Below, piece by piece: positions 17,177 to 26,035 of a DNA stretch of 64,000 nt (positions are counted from its first letter, which is position 1; every line of letters begins with the position of its first letter). The DNA lies in NCBI RefSeq assembly GCF_004364155.1, contig NZ_SOAZ01000005.1, forward strand, positions 103,069-167,068. The letters are read 5' to 3'. This DNA is from Fonticella tunisiensis (lineage in GTDB: Bacteria > Bacillota > Clostridia > Clostridiales > Caloramatoraceae). A model generated the notes under the pieces. That model was not told the origin of the DNA. It ran no database searches and saw only the letters and a list, made by a program, of their open reading frames with translations. A program made the translations under genes and the position numbers.

Positions 17177-18322
17177 TCACCTTACCATCATGACGAGTTT
17201 CCCCGTCGAAGCTATTATCGTAACCATTATAAAAAACATCATTGCAACTGCAAGCACACTTGCAAAAACTATAGTAAGTGAATTGCCTGCGGAGGTTAGG
17301 CAGTCCACAACCTTTTTGTCTACTATAGGTTCCATAACGGCTCCAACGAATTTGTAAACAAGGGATAAAAGTATTATTTTTATAAGTGGGAATATACATA
17401 TAAATACCATTATAATAAGCCCCGCAACGCTTATTGCATCCTTAAGCACAAGTGAATACCCTGCAACGGTCGCTATTGCGTCGGAGAGTGTCTTTCCTAT
17501 AACGGGTATAAAATTATCGACTGCAAACTTCGTTGCTTTTAAAGCAACCTGATCGAGTGTAGCCGCTGTACTGCTCCTAACCGTTATGAAGCCTATAAAC
17601 AGAGTCATTATAAGCCCGAGGGACCAGAGACAGATTTGCTTCATAAGCCCTGCAAGCTTGGAAATCTTTATGTTGTCGCTCAGATTATTTACTATGTTTA
17701 AAACCACAACTATTACCGTCATCGGAAGTACAAAATCTCTAATTATATCGCTTGTAACTTTTATAACTAAAAGGACAACAGGGTCAAGCGTTGCTGCAGA
17801 AGTGAAGCCTCCAACTGCTGCAAGCAGAACTAAAAGAGGAGGCATCATGGCGTTTGTAAACTCTATCATGCTGTTTATGGTTTCCCTTCCGACACCGATG
17901 GCAACTGTAAAACTTCTTATAATCAAAAGTACCATTGCAATATAGCAAACATAATATCCAATACCTGCAATATCCTTGGATTTAAAGGAATCCCTTATGT
18001 TCTGGAGGACTGCACATAAAATGCCTATAAGAAGAAGCTCCAAAAGAAGCTTCAGATTTCCGTATGCCTCTTTAAAAGTGAACCTTATAAGGCTTCCTGC
18101 AAAATCCTTAATGGTAAGCCCCAGAGAACCCGTTTCCTTATAGGTATTTATCATCCTGGATATACTAATATCCGGCATATAATCCCTCTGCTGCTGAAGC
18201 TTCTGTGATATAGATTCAAGGTTTGATATATCAACATTTGTAAAGTTTCCATCATCGGCATAGGCCTTTAAGCTCATAATAACCATAAAAACCACAATCA
18301 TAGTCACTATTCTTTTATTCAT
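17177..18322 (-). CDS. spoIIIAE: SpoIIIAE, polytopic channel component
   Basis: 381 residues with a signal-like N-terminus (MIVVFMVIMSLKAYA) and multiple transmembrane helices. It contains conserved SLGLTIKDFAGSLIRF and the Gly/Ala-rich LVLLAAVGGFTSAATLDPVV. Putative permease core of the SpoIIIA complex that keeps the engulfed forespore active. Confidence 0.94.
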   Translation of the reverse strand: MNKRIVTMIVVFMVIMSLKAYADDGNFTNVDISNLESISQKLQQQRDYMPDISISRMINTYKETGSLGLTIKDFAGSLIRFTFKEAYGNLKLLLELLLIGILCAVLQNIRDSFKSKDIAGIGYYVCYIAMVLLIIRSFTVAIGVGRETINSMIEFTNAMMPPLLVLLAAVGGFTSAATLDPVVLLVIKVTSDIIRDFVLPMTVIVVVLNIVNNLSDNIKISKLAGLMKQICLWSLGLIMTLFIGFITVRSSTAATLDQVALKATKFAVDNFIPVIGKTLSDAIATVAGYSLVLKDAISVAGLIIMVFICIFPLIKIILLSLVYKFVGAVMEPIVDKKVVDCLTSAGNSLTIVFASVLAVAMMFFIMVTIIASTGKLVMMVR

Positions 18323-18388
18323 TTTTCTTCCCCTTATTATAAGAATCTGTTAGAAAAGCCCTTAAATTTATTATTACACTAATTATCA

Positions 18389-18775
18389 TCAGGGCATTAT
18401 TTTTAAAATCATATCCATTACAGCCATTACAATAGGTATCGCCAGGGAAATTATTATTATTTTAGCAGCAAACTCTATTTTGGAAGCTATTGCATTCTGT
18501 TCAGCATCTCTACACATCTCTATGCCGAGGGATGCAAGATATGTAATTCCAATTATTTTAAGTATAATATTCAAATATGTAGGCGATATATTAGCCTTTA
18601 GAGCAATTTGCTGCACTGATTCTATTACAAGGGTTATTTTACCGAGCATGAAAAGGAATATAACGATCCCAACGGCAAGGCTTATCTGTATGGCAATCTC
18701 GGGCTTCTCCTTCTTAAGCAGAGTAAGTATAACGGCTGCTATGAGGGCAATTGCAAGAATCTGTATTATCTCCAT
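18389..18775 (-). CDS. spoIIIAD: SpoIIIAD
   Basis: 128-residue, very hydrophobic protein with about four transmembrane helices. Stage III sporulation protein AD by sequence pattern (LLKKEKPEIAIQISLAVGIVIF) and by position between AC and AE. Confidence 0.94.
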   Translation of the reverse strand: MEIIQILAIALIAAVILTLLKKEKPEIAIQISLAVGIVIFLFMLGKITLVIESVQQIALKANISPTYLNIILKIIGITYLASLGIEMCRDAEQNAIASKIEFAAKIIIISLAIPIVMAVMDMILKIMP

Positions 18776-18786
18776 GTAATCACCCT

Positions 18787-18981
18787 CTAAAGTTGAAAAA
18801 TAACCTTTACACTGTCAAAGAGCCTTGATATCAAACCAATAACCATCATAAAAATTACAACCAGGCCAGCCAATGTAACGAGTGTTGCTATGTTTTCCTG
18901 CTTAACATCCTTAAAGAGCTTATCCAATATAAGAATAAGAATTCCTATTCCTGCAATTTTAAAAATTAACCCAATATCCAT
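18787..18981 (-). CDS. spoIIIAC: SpoIIIAC
   Basis: 64-residue membrane protein with two helices (LIFKIAGIGILILILDKLF and LVTLAGLVVIFMMVIGLI). The start is the ATG at 18979-18981 (MDIGLIFK), with AAGGGGTGAT just upstream. Homologous to part of SpoIIIAD. Confidence 0.93.
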   Translation of the reverse strand: MDIGLIFKIAGIGILILILDKLFKDVKQENIATLVTLAGLVVIFMMVIGLISRLFDSVKVIFQL

Positions 18982-18992
18982 CCTATCACCCC

Positions 18993-19514
18993 TTAAACAA
19001 GTAATATTACTATTAAAGCCCCACCGCATATTCCAAGATATCTATAGAGCTTCTCGTTCTTAACGCGTATTTCCTCAGCTTTCTTTTCAAAGGCCTCAAG
19101 CTTCTTAACTGTAACGTTGAAATTCTTCTTCTGACCCTCTATGTCGCTGCTCCCTATTGACTGCATAAACGATGAGATTATGTCAATTTCCTCCCTTTCA
19201 AGATACAAATCCCTTTTAAGAGCTTGAAATGCAAGGTCAAAGGCCTCGGCAACGGTATCGGTTTTTTTCTCAAAGAGCAGCTCTGCCATAACCTTAAAAA
19301 GCCTGCTCACTGCCTTTGAGCTTTTTTCAGATACCAGTTTAAAGGCCTGTACCAGAGGAGTAGATGAATGAACGATCTCCGATTCCAATATATTTAAGCA
19401 ATATTGAAGTTCCCTAAGCTGCCTGACTCTTTCCACATAAATCCCGGCCATTAAAAATCCCATTAGCCCCGCTGCAGAAATGATAATAATGCCTCCTGCC
19501 AGCTTAAAAAACAT
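18993..19514 (-). CDS. spoIIIAB: SpoIIIAB
   Basis: 173-residue membrane-anchored protein with an N-terminal hydrophobic helix, a central helical domain (RQLRELQYCLNILESEIVHS) and a C-terminal hydrophobic helix (GGALIVILLV). I start at MFFKLAGG (19512-19514) because AGGAGGGG lies 7 bases upstream; an in-frame ATG 14 codons earlier has no such site. Confidence 0.94.
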   Translation of the reverse strand: MFFKLAGGIIIISAAGLMGFLMAGIYVERVRQLRELQYCLNILESEIVHSSTPLVQAFKLVSEKSSKAVSRLFKVMAELLFEKKTDTVAEAFDLAFQALKRDLYLEREEIDIISSFMQSIGSSDIEGQKKNFNVTVKKLEAFEKKAEEIRVKNEKLYRYLGICGGALIVILLV

Positions 19515-19548
19515 ATAAACCCCTCCTGTATCATTAGTCTGTTCATGA

Positions 19549-20511
19549 TTAAACATCGATTATTTCATCTATGGTTCCCGGGCCTTCCCTCCTGCTGAGT
19601 ATTACTATTTTTTCAAAGGTCCTTCTGTCCACAAGATTCTTAACCCCCGGACGTTTTAATATTTCAGTCATGTCCCTTCCGTGAACGGTTGCTATGACCT
19701 TGACACCGGCGTTTACTGCATCCTCGATGGCCTCGGCATCTTCAAGGCTTCCTATCTCATCTACGGCTATTATCTCAGGCGACATCGATCTTAAAAGCAT
19801 TATCATGCCCTGTGCCTTTGGGCATGCGTCTAAAACATCTGTACGTATTCCCACATCCCTTTGAGGTATCCCAAGATAACATCCTGCAATTTCCGACCTT
19901 TCGTCAACAACGCCTACCTTATATCCTCTAATCCCTATTTCCTTTTGTCCCCAGCTTAAAATCCTTATCACATCCCTTAGCAAAGTGGTTTTCCCACATC
20001 CCGGCGGCGACGCAATAAGGGTATGTTTTACCCCATCCCTGTAAAGCTTTTCGGTCAATTCAAAACCGCATCCCTTTACTTCCCTTGCAATTCTAATGTT
20101 CATGCCTGATATGTTTTTAATTGTCTTTATTTTCTTTCCATCAATAACTCCTCTTCCGGTTATCCCTACTCTATGTCCACCTCTTAATGTCAAAAAGCCC
20201 TGTTTAATCTCATCCTCCACCGCATATATTGAATAATCCGACATAAGTTGAAGGGCCCTCTCCATATCTTCCCTTATAACAGTTACTGCCCTTGTATAAA
20301 AGTGAGATATACTTCCATCCTCGTTTACAAAGTAATCCAGCCCTCCTTTAAATATCATCAGTGGTCTTTGAACACGAAGCCTTATTTCTTCAATATACTG
20401 CATATCCCCCGGGGATATTTTCCCTATGATTTTTGATATTCTCTCAGGAAGAACTGGAATTATATCCCTCTCAAGTACATCCCTGATCTTTTTTTCATCA
20501 TAAAGGTACAT
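19549..20511 (-). CDS. spoIIIAA: SpoIIIAA, secretion-type ATPase
   Basis: 320-residue ATPase related to type II/IV secretion motors. Walker A SPPGCGKTTLLRD lies near residue 166, followed by VVDERSEIAG and Walker B-like AVDEIGSLEDAEA. First gene of the eight-gene operon, expected under sigma-E in the mother cell. GGAGG lies 8 bases before the ATG at 20509-20511; a GTG one codon earlier is also possible. I could not assign a confident sigma-E promoter. Confidence 0.95.
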   Translation of the reverse strand: MYLYDEKKIRDVLERDIIPVLPERISKIIGKISPGDMQYIEEIRLRVQRPLMIFKGGLDYFVNEDGSISHFYTRAVTVIREDMERALQLMSDYSIYAVEDEIKQGFLTLRGGHRVGITGRGVIDGKKIKTIKNISGMNIRIAREVKGCGFELTEKLYRDGVKHTLIASPPGCGKTTLLRDVIRILSWGQKEIGIRGYKVGVVDERSEIAGCYLGIPQRDVGIRTDVLDACPKAQGMIMLLRSMSPEIIAVDEIGSLEDAEAIEDAVNAGVKVIATVHGRDMTEILKRPGVKNLVDRRTFEKIVILSRREGPGTIDEIIDV

Positions 20512-20739
20512 CACCCTGTCCTCCTTTCTTATATAATGTTTATTACGATGAAAAAAAATTTATAACATTAAAAAAAATAAAATTTTATTTGATTATTAAA
20601 TTGTTTTTTGAGTGAAAATTCTGTTAATAAAAAGCACAATATTTTATAAAAATAATCTCTTGTACCAGTTCAATATAAATTAACTCGTTCGCCACTCTGA
20701 GAAGTTCATTGGAATAAAGGTAGATATATCTACAGGTAG
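20512..20739. other. AT-rich gap upstream of spoIIIAA
   Basis: No open frame or strong hairpin seen. It should hold the sporulation promoter of the spoIIIA operon. It borders a decayed palindromic repeat on the right. Confidence 0.4.
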
Positions 20740-20885
20740 GCGCTGCGATAAAAAATATATTTCATTCCCTCTTGCGCTTTGCAAAGAAGTTCTTTCAAAC
20801 AAAGGCATCGTTATAAATTCTTGATAAGCGGTGAGGGTTAACGGGAAGAATATCCTTGCCGAAATGGTGAATGAAAGTATCGCCT
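20740..20885. repeat. Decayed copy of the palindromic repeat family
   Basis: Begins GCGCTGCGATAAAAAATATATTTCATTC and continues to GCAAAGAAGTTCT, matching one arm of the full copies. It ends with GGTGAATGAAAGTATCGC, matching the other end. The centre has diverged and the GTTGTGCTAG ends are missing. Confidence 0.65.
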
Positions 20886-20923
20886 CTTCAAAAAAATAAA
20901 AAGGACCCTAAACCGAGTCCTTT
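20886..20923 (-). terminator. Terminator after the CD1247-type gene
   Basis: AAGGACTC / GGGTCCTT-type stem (20901-20923), followed on the minus strand by TTTTTATTTTTTT. Closes the pepP-efp-CD1247 group. Confidence 0.85.
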
Positions 20924-20942
20924 AGCCATGAAAATCTTTAGT

Positions 20943-21383
20943 TTATTCATGATGATGGTCATGCCCACAGTTGCAATCATCGTCATCCTCGCAGTGGCAC
21001 TCTGCTTCAACATATATGGGTTCATTGCAGTTTGGGCATATTATTTCTTCTTCTCCATCCTCAAACATTTCAGAGTCTAAATATACAGTATTATGGCAGT
21101 TTGGGCATTCTATTTCGACGAAGTCGTTTTCATCGTCAGCGTAATCGTCATCGTCGTCCTCATCATACATGTCATCCTCAAGGTTTGCAAGGTCCTGATC
21201 TATGGCGTCTACATATTCATCAAGCTCCTGATAATCCTCATCAAGCTGTGCTATTGCTTCTGCCATATCATCAAGCACATCGATCATAGCTATGAGAAGC
21301 TTTCCTTCCTTTGTATCCTCGTTAATTCCAAGTCCATCTGAAAGACCCTTAAGATAAGCAACCCTTTCTCTTATGTTATCCAT
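20943..21383 (-). CDS. CD1247-type zinc-ribbon protein
   Basis: 146 residues. A helical N-terminal domain (about 1-65, RERVAYLKGLSDGLGI) is typical of the CD1247 N-terminal family. An acidic stretch of Asp/Glu follows (about 68-88), then a zinc ribbon with CPNC...CPNC, and a C-terminus rich in Cys and His (CHCEDDDDCNCGHDHHHE). The function is not established; the tail could bind metal. Conserved next to efp in Clostridia. Confidence 0.8.
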   Translation of the reverse strand: MDNIRERVAYLKGLSDGLGINEDTKEGKLLIAMIDVLDDMAEAIAQLDEDYQELDEYVDAIDQDLANLEDDMYDEDDDDDYADDENDFVEIECPNCHNTVYLDSEMFEDGEEEIICPNCNEPIYVEAECHCEDDDDCNCGHDHHHE

Positions 21384-21410
21384 CTTTTATCCTCCTTACA
21401 ATTTAAAATT

Positions 21411-21432
21411 AACAGTGGCAAAGGCCACTGTT
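21411..21432 (-). terminator. Hairpin terminator after efp
   Basis: AACAGTGGC / GCCACTGTT stem with a short loop, then minus-strand AATTTTAAATTG. The weak U-tract suggests partial read-through into the CD1247-type gene. Confidence 0.55.
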
Positions 21433-21449
21433 ATCATTTACAGTATGTG

Positions 21450-22007
21450 TTATACACGTGACATATATTCACCAGTTCTTGTGTCAATTCTAATAACGTC
21501 ACCCTCATTTACAAATAGAGGAACCATAAATGTTGCTCCAGTTTCAACTGTTGCAGGTTTTAATGCGTTAGTTGCAGTATCTCCCTTAACTCCAGGCTCA
21601 GTTGCAATAACCTTAAGTTCAACAAAGTTTGGTGGTTCAACAGAGAAGGCTTCACCCTTATAGAACTTGATTATAGCATTCATGTTTTCCTTGAGGTATT
21701 TTATAGCATCCTCAACCTTTTCCTTATTTAAAGGAATCTGGTCATATGTATTTAAATCCATAAAGTAGTAAAGCTCTCCATCGTTATATAGGTACTGCAT
21801 TTCCTTTCTTTCAATAACAGCCTCAGGAAACTTTTCAGTTGGGCTGAAGGTTCTTTCAATAACTCCCCCAGTTATAACGTTTCTCAGCTTTGTTCTAACA
21901 AAAGCCGCACCCTTTCCTGGCTTTACATGCATGAATTCTACAACAGTAAATACCTGTCCATCAACTTCAAAAGTACTTCCTTTTCGAAAATCGCCTGCTG
22001 AAATCAT
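21450..22007 (-). CDS. efp: Elongation factor P
   Basis: 185 residues, three-domain EF-P that relieves ribosome stalling at polyproline. The N-terminal KOW-like domain has [17 protein letters not shown]; Lys in PGKG is the position modified in other bacteria. The C-terminal [20 protein letters not shown] is diagnostic. It follows pepP, as in many Firmicutes. Confidence 0.97.
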   Translation of the reverse strand: MISAGDFRKGSTFEVDGQVFTVVEFMHVKPGKGAAFVRTKLRNVITGGVIERTFSPTEKFPEAVIERKEMQYLYNDGELYYFMDLNTYDQIPLNKEKVEDAIKYLKENMNAIIKFYKGEAFSVEPPNFVELKVIATEPGVKGDTATNALKPATVETGATFMVPLFVNEGDVIRIDTRTGEYMSRV

Positions 22008-22048
22008 AAATCTACCTCCATAGAAATTATTAACTTTATATGAATTTT

Positions 22049-23128
22049 TTATACGCCTAACTCAATTAAATTTTTAGGTGAATTTGACAGAACTCTGCAT
22101 CCATTCTCAGTTACGAGAATCAGATCTTCTATTCTGACACCACCAAATCCTGGAATATATATTCCAGGTTCATCGGTTATAACCATTCCGGGTTCAAGGA
22201 CAAATTTGCTCCTCATATTTACGCCCGGCAGCTCGTGAACTGCCCTCCCAACTCCATGTCCAAGCCCATGTCCAAACCTGTTTCCATATCCCCTTTCGGT
22301 TATTATATCCCTTGCTATTTTATCAAGTTCTACACAGCTCATACCTGGTTTAACTGCCTTTAAGGCCGCCTCCTGGGCTTCAAGAACTATATTATAGATT
22401 TCCTTTTGCTTTTCACTTGCCCTTCCTATAACTATAGTTCTTGTCATATCAGAACAATATCCCTTGTAAACGCAGCCAAAGTCAAGGGTTAGGAAATCCC
22501 CCTCTTCAACTTTCTTTTCTGAAGCTTCGCCGTGTGGAAGGGATGACCTCCATCCTGAAGCTGCAATAATCGGGAAGGAAAGGGCTGAAGCACCAAGTTT
22601 TTTCATAAAGAATTCAAGCTCCAGGGCTATTTCAATTTCAGTCATTCCCGGTTTTATAAAACCAAGTATATGTTCAAAGGCCCTATCAGCGATTTCTGCA
22701 GCCTTTGCTATAAACTCTACCTCTTCATTATCCTTTATCATTCTAAGCTTTTCTATTGCATAGTTAAGCTTTACAATATTTACTCCTTCAAGTACATTCC
22801 TGTATGTGTCATAATCCTCAAAGGTCATTCTATCCTCTTCAACACCAAGGCTTTTTATATTATTGTCCTCTACAAGCCTCTTTATAGTATCTGCTATTGG
22901 AGGCCTGTATTCAATTATCTCATAGCCTTCCTTAACTTCGATTTGAGCCTGTTCGGTAAACCTCGAATCCGTAATGAAGAAAGCCTTATCTCTGGTTATA
23001 AGTGCAAAGCTCTCATCTCCAGTAAAACCGCTCAGGTAGTTTCTATTTTCATCCTTATAGGTTAAAACTCCGTCAATTCCCAGGGAGTCAAACTGCGCCC
23101 TGATTTTTTCAAGCCTTTTCATTATCAT
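22049..23128 (-). CDS. pepP: Xaa-Pro aminopeptidase family protein (M24B)
   Basis: 359-residue metallopeptidase. An N-terminal creatinase-like domain is followed by the pita-bread fold with metal ligands in [40 protein letters not shown] and [10 protein letters not shown]. Probably releases N-terminal residues ahead of proline. It overlaps aroQ by 20 bases. Confidence 0.94.
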   Translation of the reverse strand: MIMKRLEKIRAQFDSLGIDGVLTYKDENRNYLSGFTGDESFALITRDKAFFITDSRFTEQAQIEVKEGYEIIEYRPPIADTIKRLVEDNNIKSLGVEEDRMTFEDYDTYRNVLEGVNIVKLNYAIEKLRMIKDNEEVEFIAKAAEIADRAFEHILGFIKPGMTEIEIALELEFFMKKLGASALSFPIIAASGWRSSLPHGEASEKKVEEGDFLTLDFGCVYKGYCSDMTRTIVIGRASEKQKEIYNIVLEAQEAALKAVKPGMSCVELDKIARDIITERGYGNRFGHGLGHGVGRAVHELPGVNMRSKFVLEPGMVITDEPGIYIPGFGGVRIEDLILVTENGCRVLSNSPKNLIELGV

Positions 23129-23564
23129 TTTTATCGCCCCCTCTATTTACAAGAGCTAATATAGCCATTATATAACCGTAATGTCCAAAACCTGATATCT
23201 GCCCGATACATGCCGGTGCAGTAACGGATTTGTGCCGAAACTCCTCACGGGCATATATATTGCTTAAATGCACCTCAACAGCAGGTACATCCACAGCATT
23301 GAGAGCATCATGTATTGCGATGCTGTAGTGGGTATATGCCCCGGGATTTATAACTATACCGTCGTATTTGCCCTGCGCATCATGTATAAGACAAACTATC
23401 TCGCCCTCTATGTTGCTTTGAACTATGTGAACTTCAACGCCAATATCCTCTGCTTTATCATATATATACTGGCACATTTTATCATAGGTCATTGTGCCAT
23501 ATACGTCCTTTTCACGTACTCCCAAAAGGTTCATATTTGGGCCATTTATAATTAGTATCTTCAA
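23109..23564 (-). CDS. aroQ: 3-dehydroquinate dehydratase, type II
   Basis: 151-residue shikimate-pathway enzyme. Motifs are IINGPNMNLLGVRE, the catalytic INPGAYTHYSIAI and EVHLSNIYAREEFRH. It lies just downstream of an aroK remnant, which fits the usual clostridial aroK-aroQ-pepP-efp order. A plausible promoter lies at 23625-23654. Confidence 0.97.
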   Translation of the reverse strand: MKILIINGPNMNLLGVREKDVYGTMTYDKMCQYIYDKAEDIGVEVHIVQSNIEGEIVCLIHDAQGKYDGIVINPGAYTHYSIAIHDALNAVDVPAVEVHLSNIYAREEFRHKSVTAPACIGQISGFGHYGYIMAILALVNRGGDKNDNEKA

Positions 23565-23593
23565 AATATCACATCCTAATAAGGAATATTATA

Positions 23594-23743
23594 CTAATAC
23601 ATCCTGTTTATACACAACAATTGTATTTTATCAGATTTCACCTTGCATTGTAAACCTTTTGTTGCTGGAGATTTGGTTAGAATATAATGTTTTGTTGTTT
23701 TCCCACTGTCCGGCATGCCACTGAGGACAATGTTTTTATTCAA
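23594..23743 (-). pseudogene. aroK: Shikimate kinase (aroK) remnant
   Basis: From a TTG at 23741-23743 the frame reads NKNIVLSGMPDSGKTT, almost the standard AroK N-terminus with its P-loop. After about 16 residues all resemblance stops, and a stop codon comes at residue 50, against about 170 in AroK. It sits exactly where aroK is expected (before aroQ) and directly follows the pilO stop. I infer a gene broken by deletion, perhaps when pilus genes were placed here. Chance resemblance of a P-loop is possible but unlikely given its position. Confidence 0.6.
23625..23654 (-). promoter_or_regulatory. Putative promoter for aroQ
   Basis: Minus-strand TTTACA (23649-23654), 18-base spacer, TAAAAT (23625-23630), 61 bases before the aroQ ATG and inside the aroK remnant. 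Confidence 0.45.
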
Positions 23744-24443
23744 AGGGGTTCTGCTTCCCGTAGCTTCGGTTGTTGAAATCATATTTAAGCTCCCCCTTGT
23801 CCTTTGTGTCAACGTAGTAATAATTTATATTTATTTTTGCAGAAAGCTTTCCATTCTGTCCTCTGCTCATGTTTACATCAGTTATCTCAGCAATCCTTTT
23901 ATCATTTTCAACAGAGGATATGAAATCCATTATGTTAATATAATCCCCTGAAACCGAAAGGTTTACAGCCACAACATACAGCTTTTCTTCCTGATTCTTA
24001 GCATCAGCCCCCGTTTTATTTGAATCGCTTCCTCCGCCTTCACTTATAGAGTCCTTAGTATCTGCTTTGTTATTCGAATCATTACTTTCAATTTTATACT
24101 CCGATGGCTCTCCAAAGGACAAGGAATTTATTATTATGGCCTTTTCATCACCTAAAACTTTTAAATTATATGCTATTTCGGGGCTCCTTTCCATTTTGGG
24201 CAGAGCTTTTGCAGCGTCTTCAAACCCATCTCTTATGACTTCAAGCTCCTTCTTCTGTTTTTCATTAAGCTTTTGCGTCAATTTTAAATTACCCAGTTCA
24301 TTTTCATAAATTGCAATATTTGCTCTGGAATCGGATATGTTTTTTAAAATGGGAGATAGAAAATAACTGTAATACAAAGCAAAAAAGATCATAACCCCGG
24401 TTATAATGAGCAAAGTCCTCTCCCTCTTGCTTAAATTTATCAT
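23736..24443 (-). CDS. pilO: PilO-like type IV pilus assembly protein
   Basis: 235 residues: one N-terminal transmembrane helix (about 10-30), a coiled-coil region (about 35-75) and a ferredoxin-like C-terminal domain. A low-complexity Ser/Asn/Asp/Lys insert lies near 120-150. Partner of PilN and PilM in the inner-membrane alignment complex. ATG overlaps the pilN stop. Confidence 0.8.
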   Translation of the reverse strand: MINLSKRERTLLIITGVMIFFALYYSYFLSPILKNISDSRANIAIYENELGNLKLTQKLNEKQKKELEVIRDGFEDAAKALPKMERSPEIAYNLKVLGDEKAIIINSLSFGEPSEYKIESNDSNNKADTKDSISEGGGSDSNKTGADAKNQEEKLYVVAVNLSVSGDYINIMDFISSVENDKRIAEITDVNMSRGQNGKLSAKININYYYVDTKDKGELKYDFNNRSYGKQNPFE

Positions 24444-24982
24444 TTCCTTTCCTCCCTCGTATAGCTTATGCTGATGGAAAACAAATATCTGGACTGCTCA
24501 GGGTTGTAGATAATGTTTGTAATTCTGGCATCCCTATAATTATCAGTGGTTTGAAGGCTAGCAGCAAATTCGCTTATTGAGTTATAATTTTGTGCATTTC
24601 CATTTATCGTAATTGTCCCTTTGGTATAATTTAAATTTTCTAAGATAACGTCGGATGGCACATATTTTTCAAGATTTCTTATTCTGTCGCCTGCGATAAC
24701 CTTTCTGGATGTCATGTCCTTAACTTTTTCAATATATGATTTAAGCTCTTCCGTTTCCTGGTTTATACTTTTATTTTCCGCAAGTATCTTACTGTTTTTC
24801 TCTATTTGTTCCTTGAGTTTTAATTCCGTTGCCTTTAAACTCCATTCAATCATGTGAGGAACGTAAAGTGCTGAAGATAATAGACACAGAGCAATTACCG
24901 CATATACTATATACTGCCTGTTTTTAAGGTGTTTTTGCCTTTTTTGTTTTATTTGATATGGCAGCAGATTTAATTCATACAT
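24440..24982 (-). CDS. pilN: PilN-like type IV pilus assembly protein
   Basis: 180 residues. It opens with MYELNLLPYQIKQKR, matching the conserved NLLP motif that docks into PilM. A transmembrane helix follows (about 28-45), then a coiled coil and a PilN-like C-terminal domain. Between pilM and pilO. Confidence 0.88.
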   Translation of the reverse strand: MYELNLLPYQIKQKRQKHLKNRQYIVYAVIALCLLSSALYVPHMIEWSLKATELKLKEQIEKNSKILAENKSINQETEELKSYIEKVKDMTSRKVIAGDRIRNLEKYVPSDVILENLNYTKGTITINGNAQNYNSISEFAASLQTTDNYRDARITNIIYNPEQSRYLFSISISYTREERK

Positions 24983-24986
24983 TCTA

Positions 24987-26027
24987 TTACTCCTTTCTCA
25001 AAAGAAGCCCAAAAGCATTTACAAATAGTTTAGCATCGCATGTTTCATTAAATTTAACTTTGCTTTTTAGCATATCAAAAGATTTTACTATAGAAGCTTC
25101 TGAGCCAAGGGAATCCTTAATATAGTCCTCTATACCCTTAATTTCACATCCTCCACCAATAAGATATATCTTATCAAGTGTCTTCTTGGTTTTTCCTGTG
25201 GCGTAAAACTGAATTATCTTTAAAAAAGTGGATAAAACGTTGTCAAAAAGAGTTAAAATCCTTCTTTCAACTTCATCGTTTTCATTAACCTTTGCAATAT
25301 CAAAGCTATCCGTTATAAACCTAAGGGATTCCTCTTCATTAACCTGAAGCTTTCTTGAAACTTCCTTAATGACATTGTTAATGCCAAAGGGCACCTCCCT
25401 TTCCATGAAAAGCCTTCCATTCTCCAGTATAACTATCCTGCTGCTTGAAAAACCTATATCTATGATTCCGATACTTTCAAATTGAGAGTTTTCACCATCC
25501 CTCAACCTGAAAATCCTTGCCGCACTGTTTGCTGAAATATCAATAGCTCTAAGCCTCAATTTCAGCATATCTGTAAGTGCCACATAATTATCTATAATAT
25601 CCCTTGGTACCGCAGCTACCATAACCCTATATGCCTTTTTATCAGCTTCTAAAACGCTGTGCTGTACCTCAAAATCTATATAGTGCCTCTCACCATTTTC
25701 GGGAAGATACTGCTTTATCTCCCACTCAACAGCATCTCTAATGTTTTTTTCATCCATTATTGGCACTTCTGCATATCTTATAACAATATCATTTCCCTGT
25801 ATTGCAAAGGAGATATCTCTAGCCTTTATATTATTTATTTTAATAAATTGAATTAGTGCCTCAAATACTTTTTCAATTTGATTTATACGTCCCGAATCAA
25901 TGGCTTTCTCAGGGGTTTCAATTAACCCACACTTTTTTATTGTTATTCTTCCAAAGATGTTTTCACCATAAATCAGTTTTATAAATTTCGTCCCTGCATC
26001 TACTGCAAGTATGCCCCTTGACAACAT
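24987..26027 (-). CDS. pilM: PilM, actin-like pilus assembly ATPase
   Basis: 346-residue cytoplasmic protein of the FtsA/PilM ASKHA fold: N-terminal GILAVDAGTKFIKL phosphate loop, central IGIIDIGFSSSRIVIL and C-terminal YLIGGGCEIKGIEDYI. Binds the PilN N-terminus. AGGTGATCTT precedes the ATG. Confidence 0.9.
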   Translation of the reverse strand: MLSRGILAVDAGTKFIKLIYGENIFGRITIKKCGLIETPEKAIDSGRINQIEKVFEALIQFIKINNIKARDISFAIQGNDIVIRYAEVPIMDEKNIRDAVEWEIKQYLPENGERHYIDFEVQHSVLEADKKAYRVMVAAVPRDIIDNYVALTDMLKLRLRAIDISANSAARIFRLRDGENSQFESIGIIDIGFSSSRIVILENGRLFMEREVPFGINNVIKEVSRKLQVNEEESLRFITDSFDIAKVNENDEVERRILTLFDNVLSTFLKIIQFYATGKTKKTLDKIYLIGGGCEIKGIEDYIKDSLGSEASIVKSFDMLKSKVKFNETCDAKLFVNAFGLLLRKE

Positions 26028-26035
26028 AAGATCAC

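Noticed and set aside
23594..23812. Intact small gene of 72 codons
   Set aside because: Its first 23 codons overlap pilO in another frame. Only the AroK-like P-loop stretch is meaningful, so I call a remnant from 23743.
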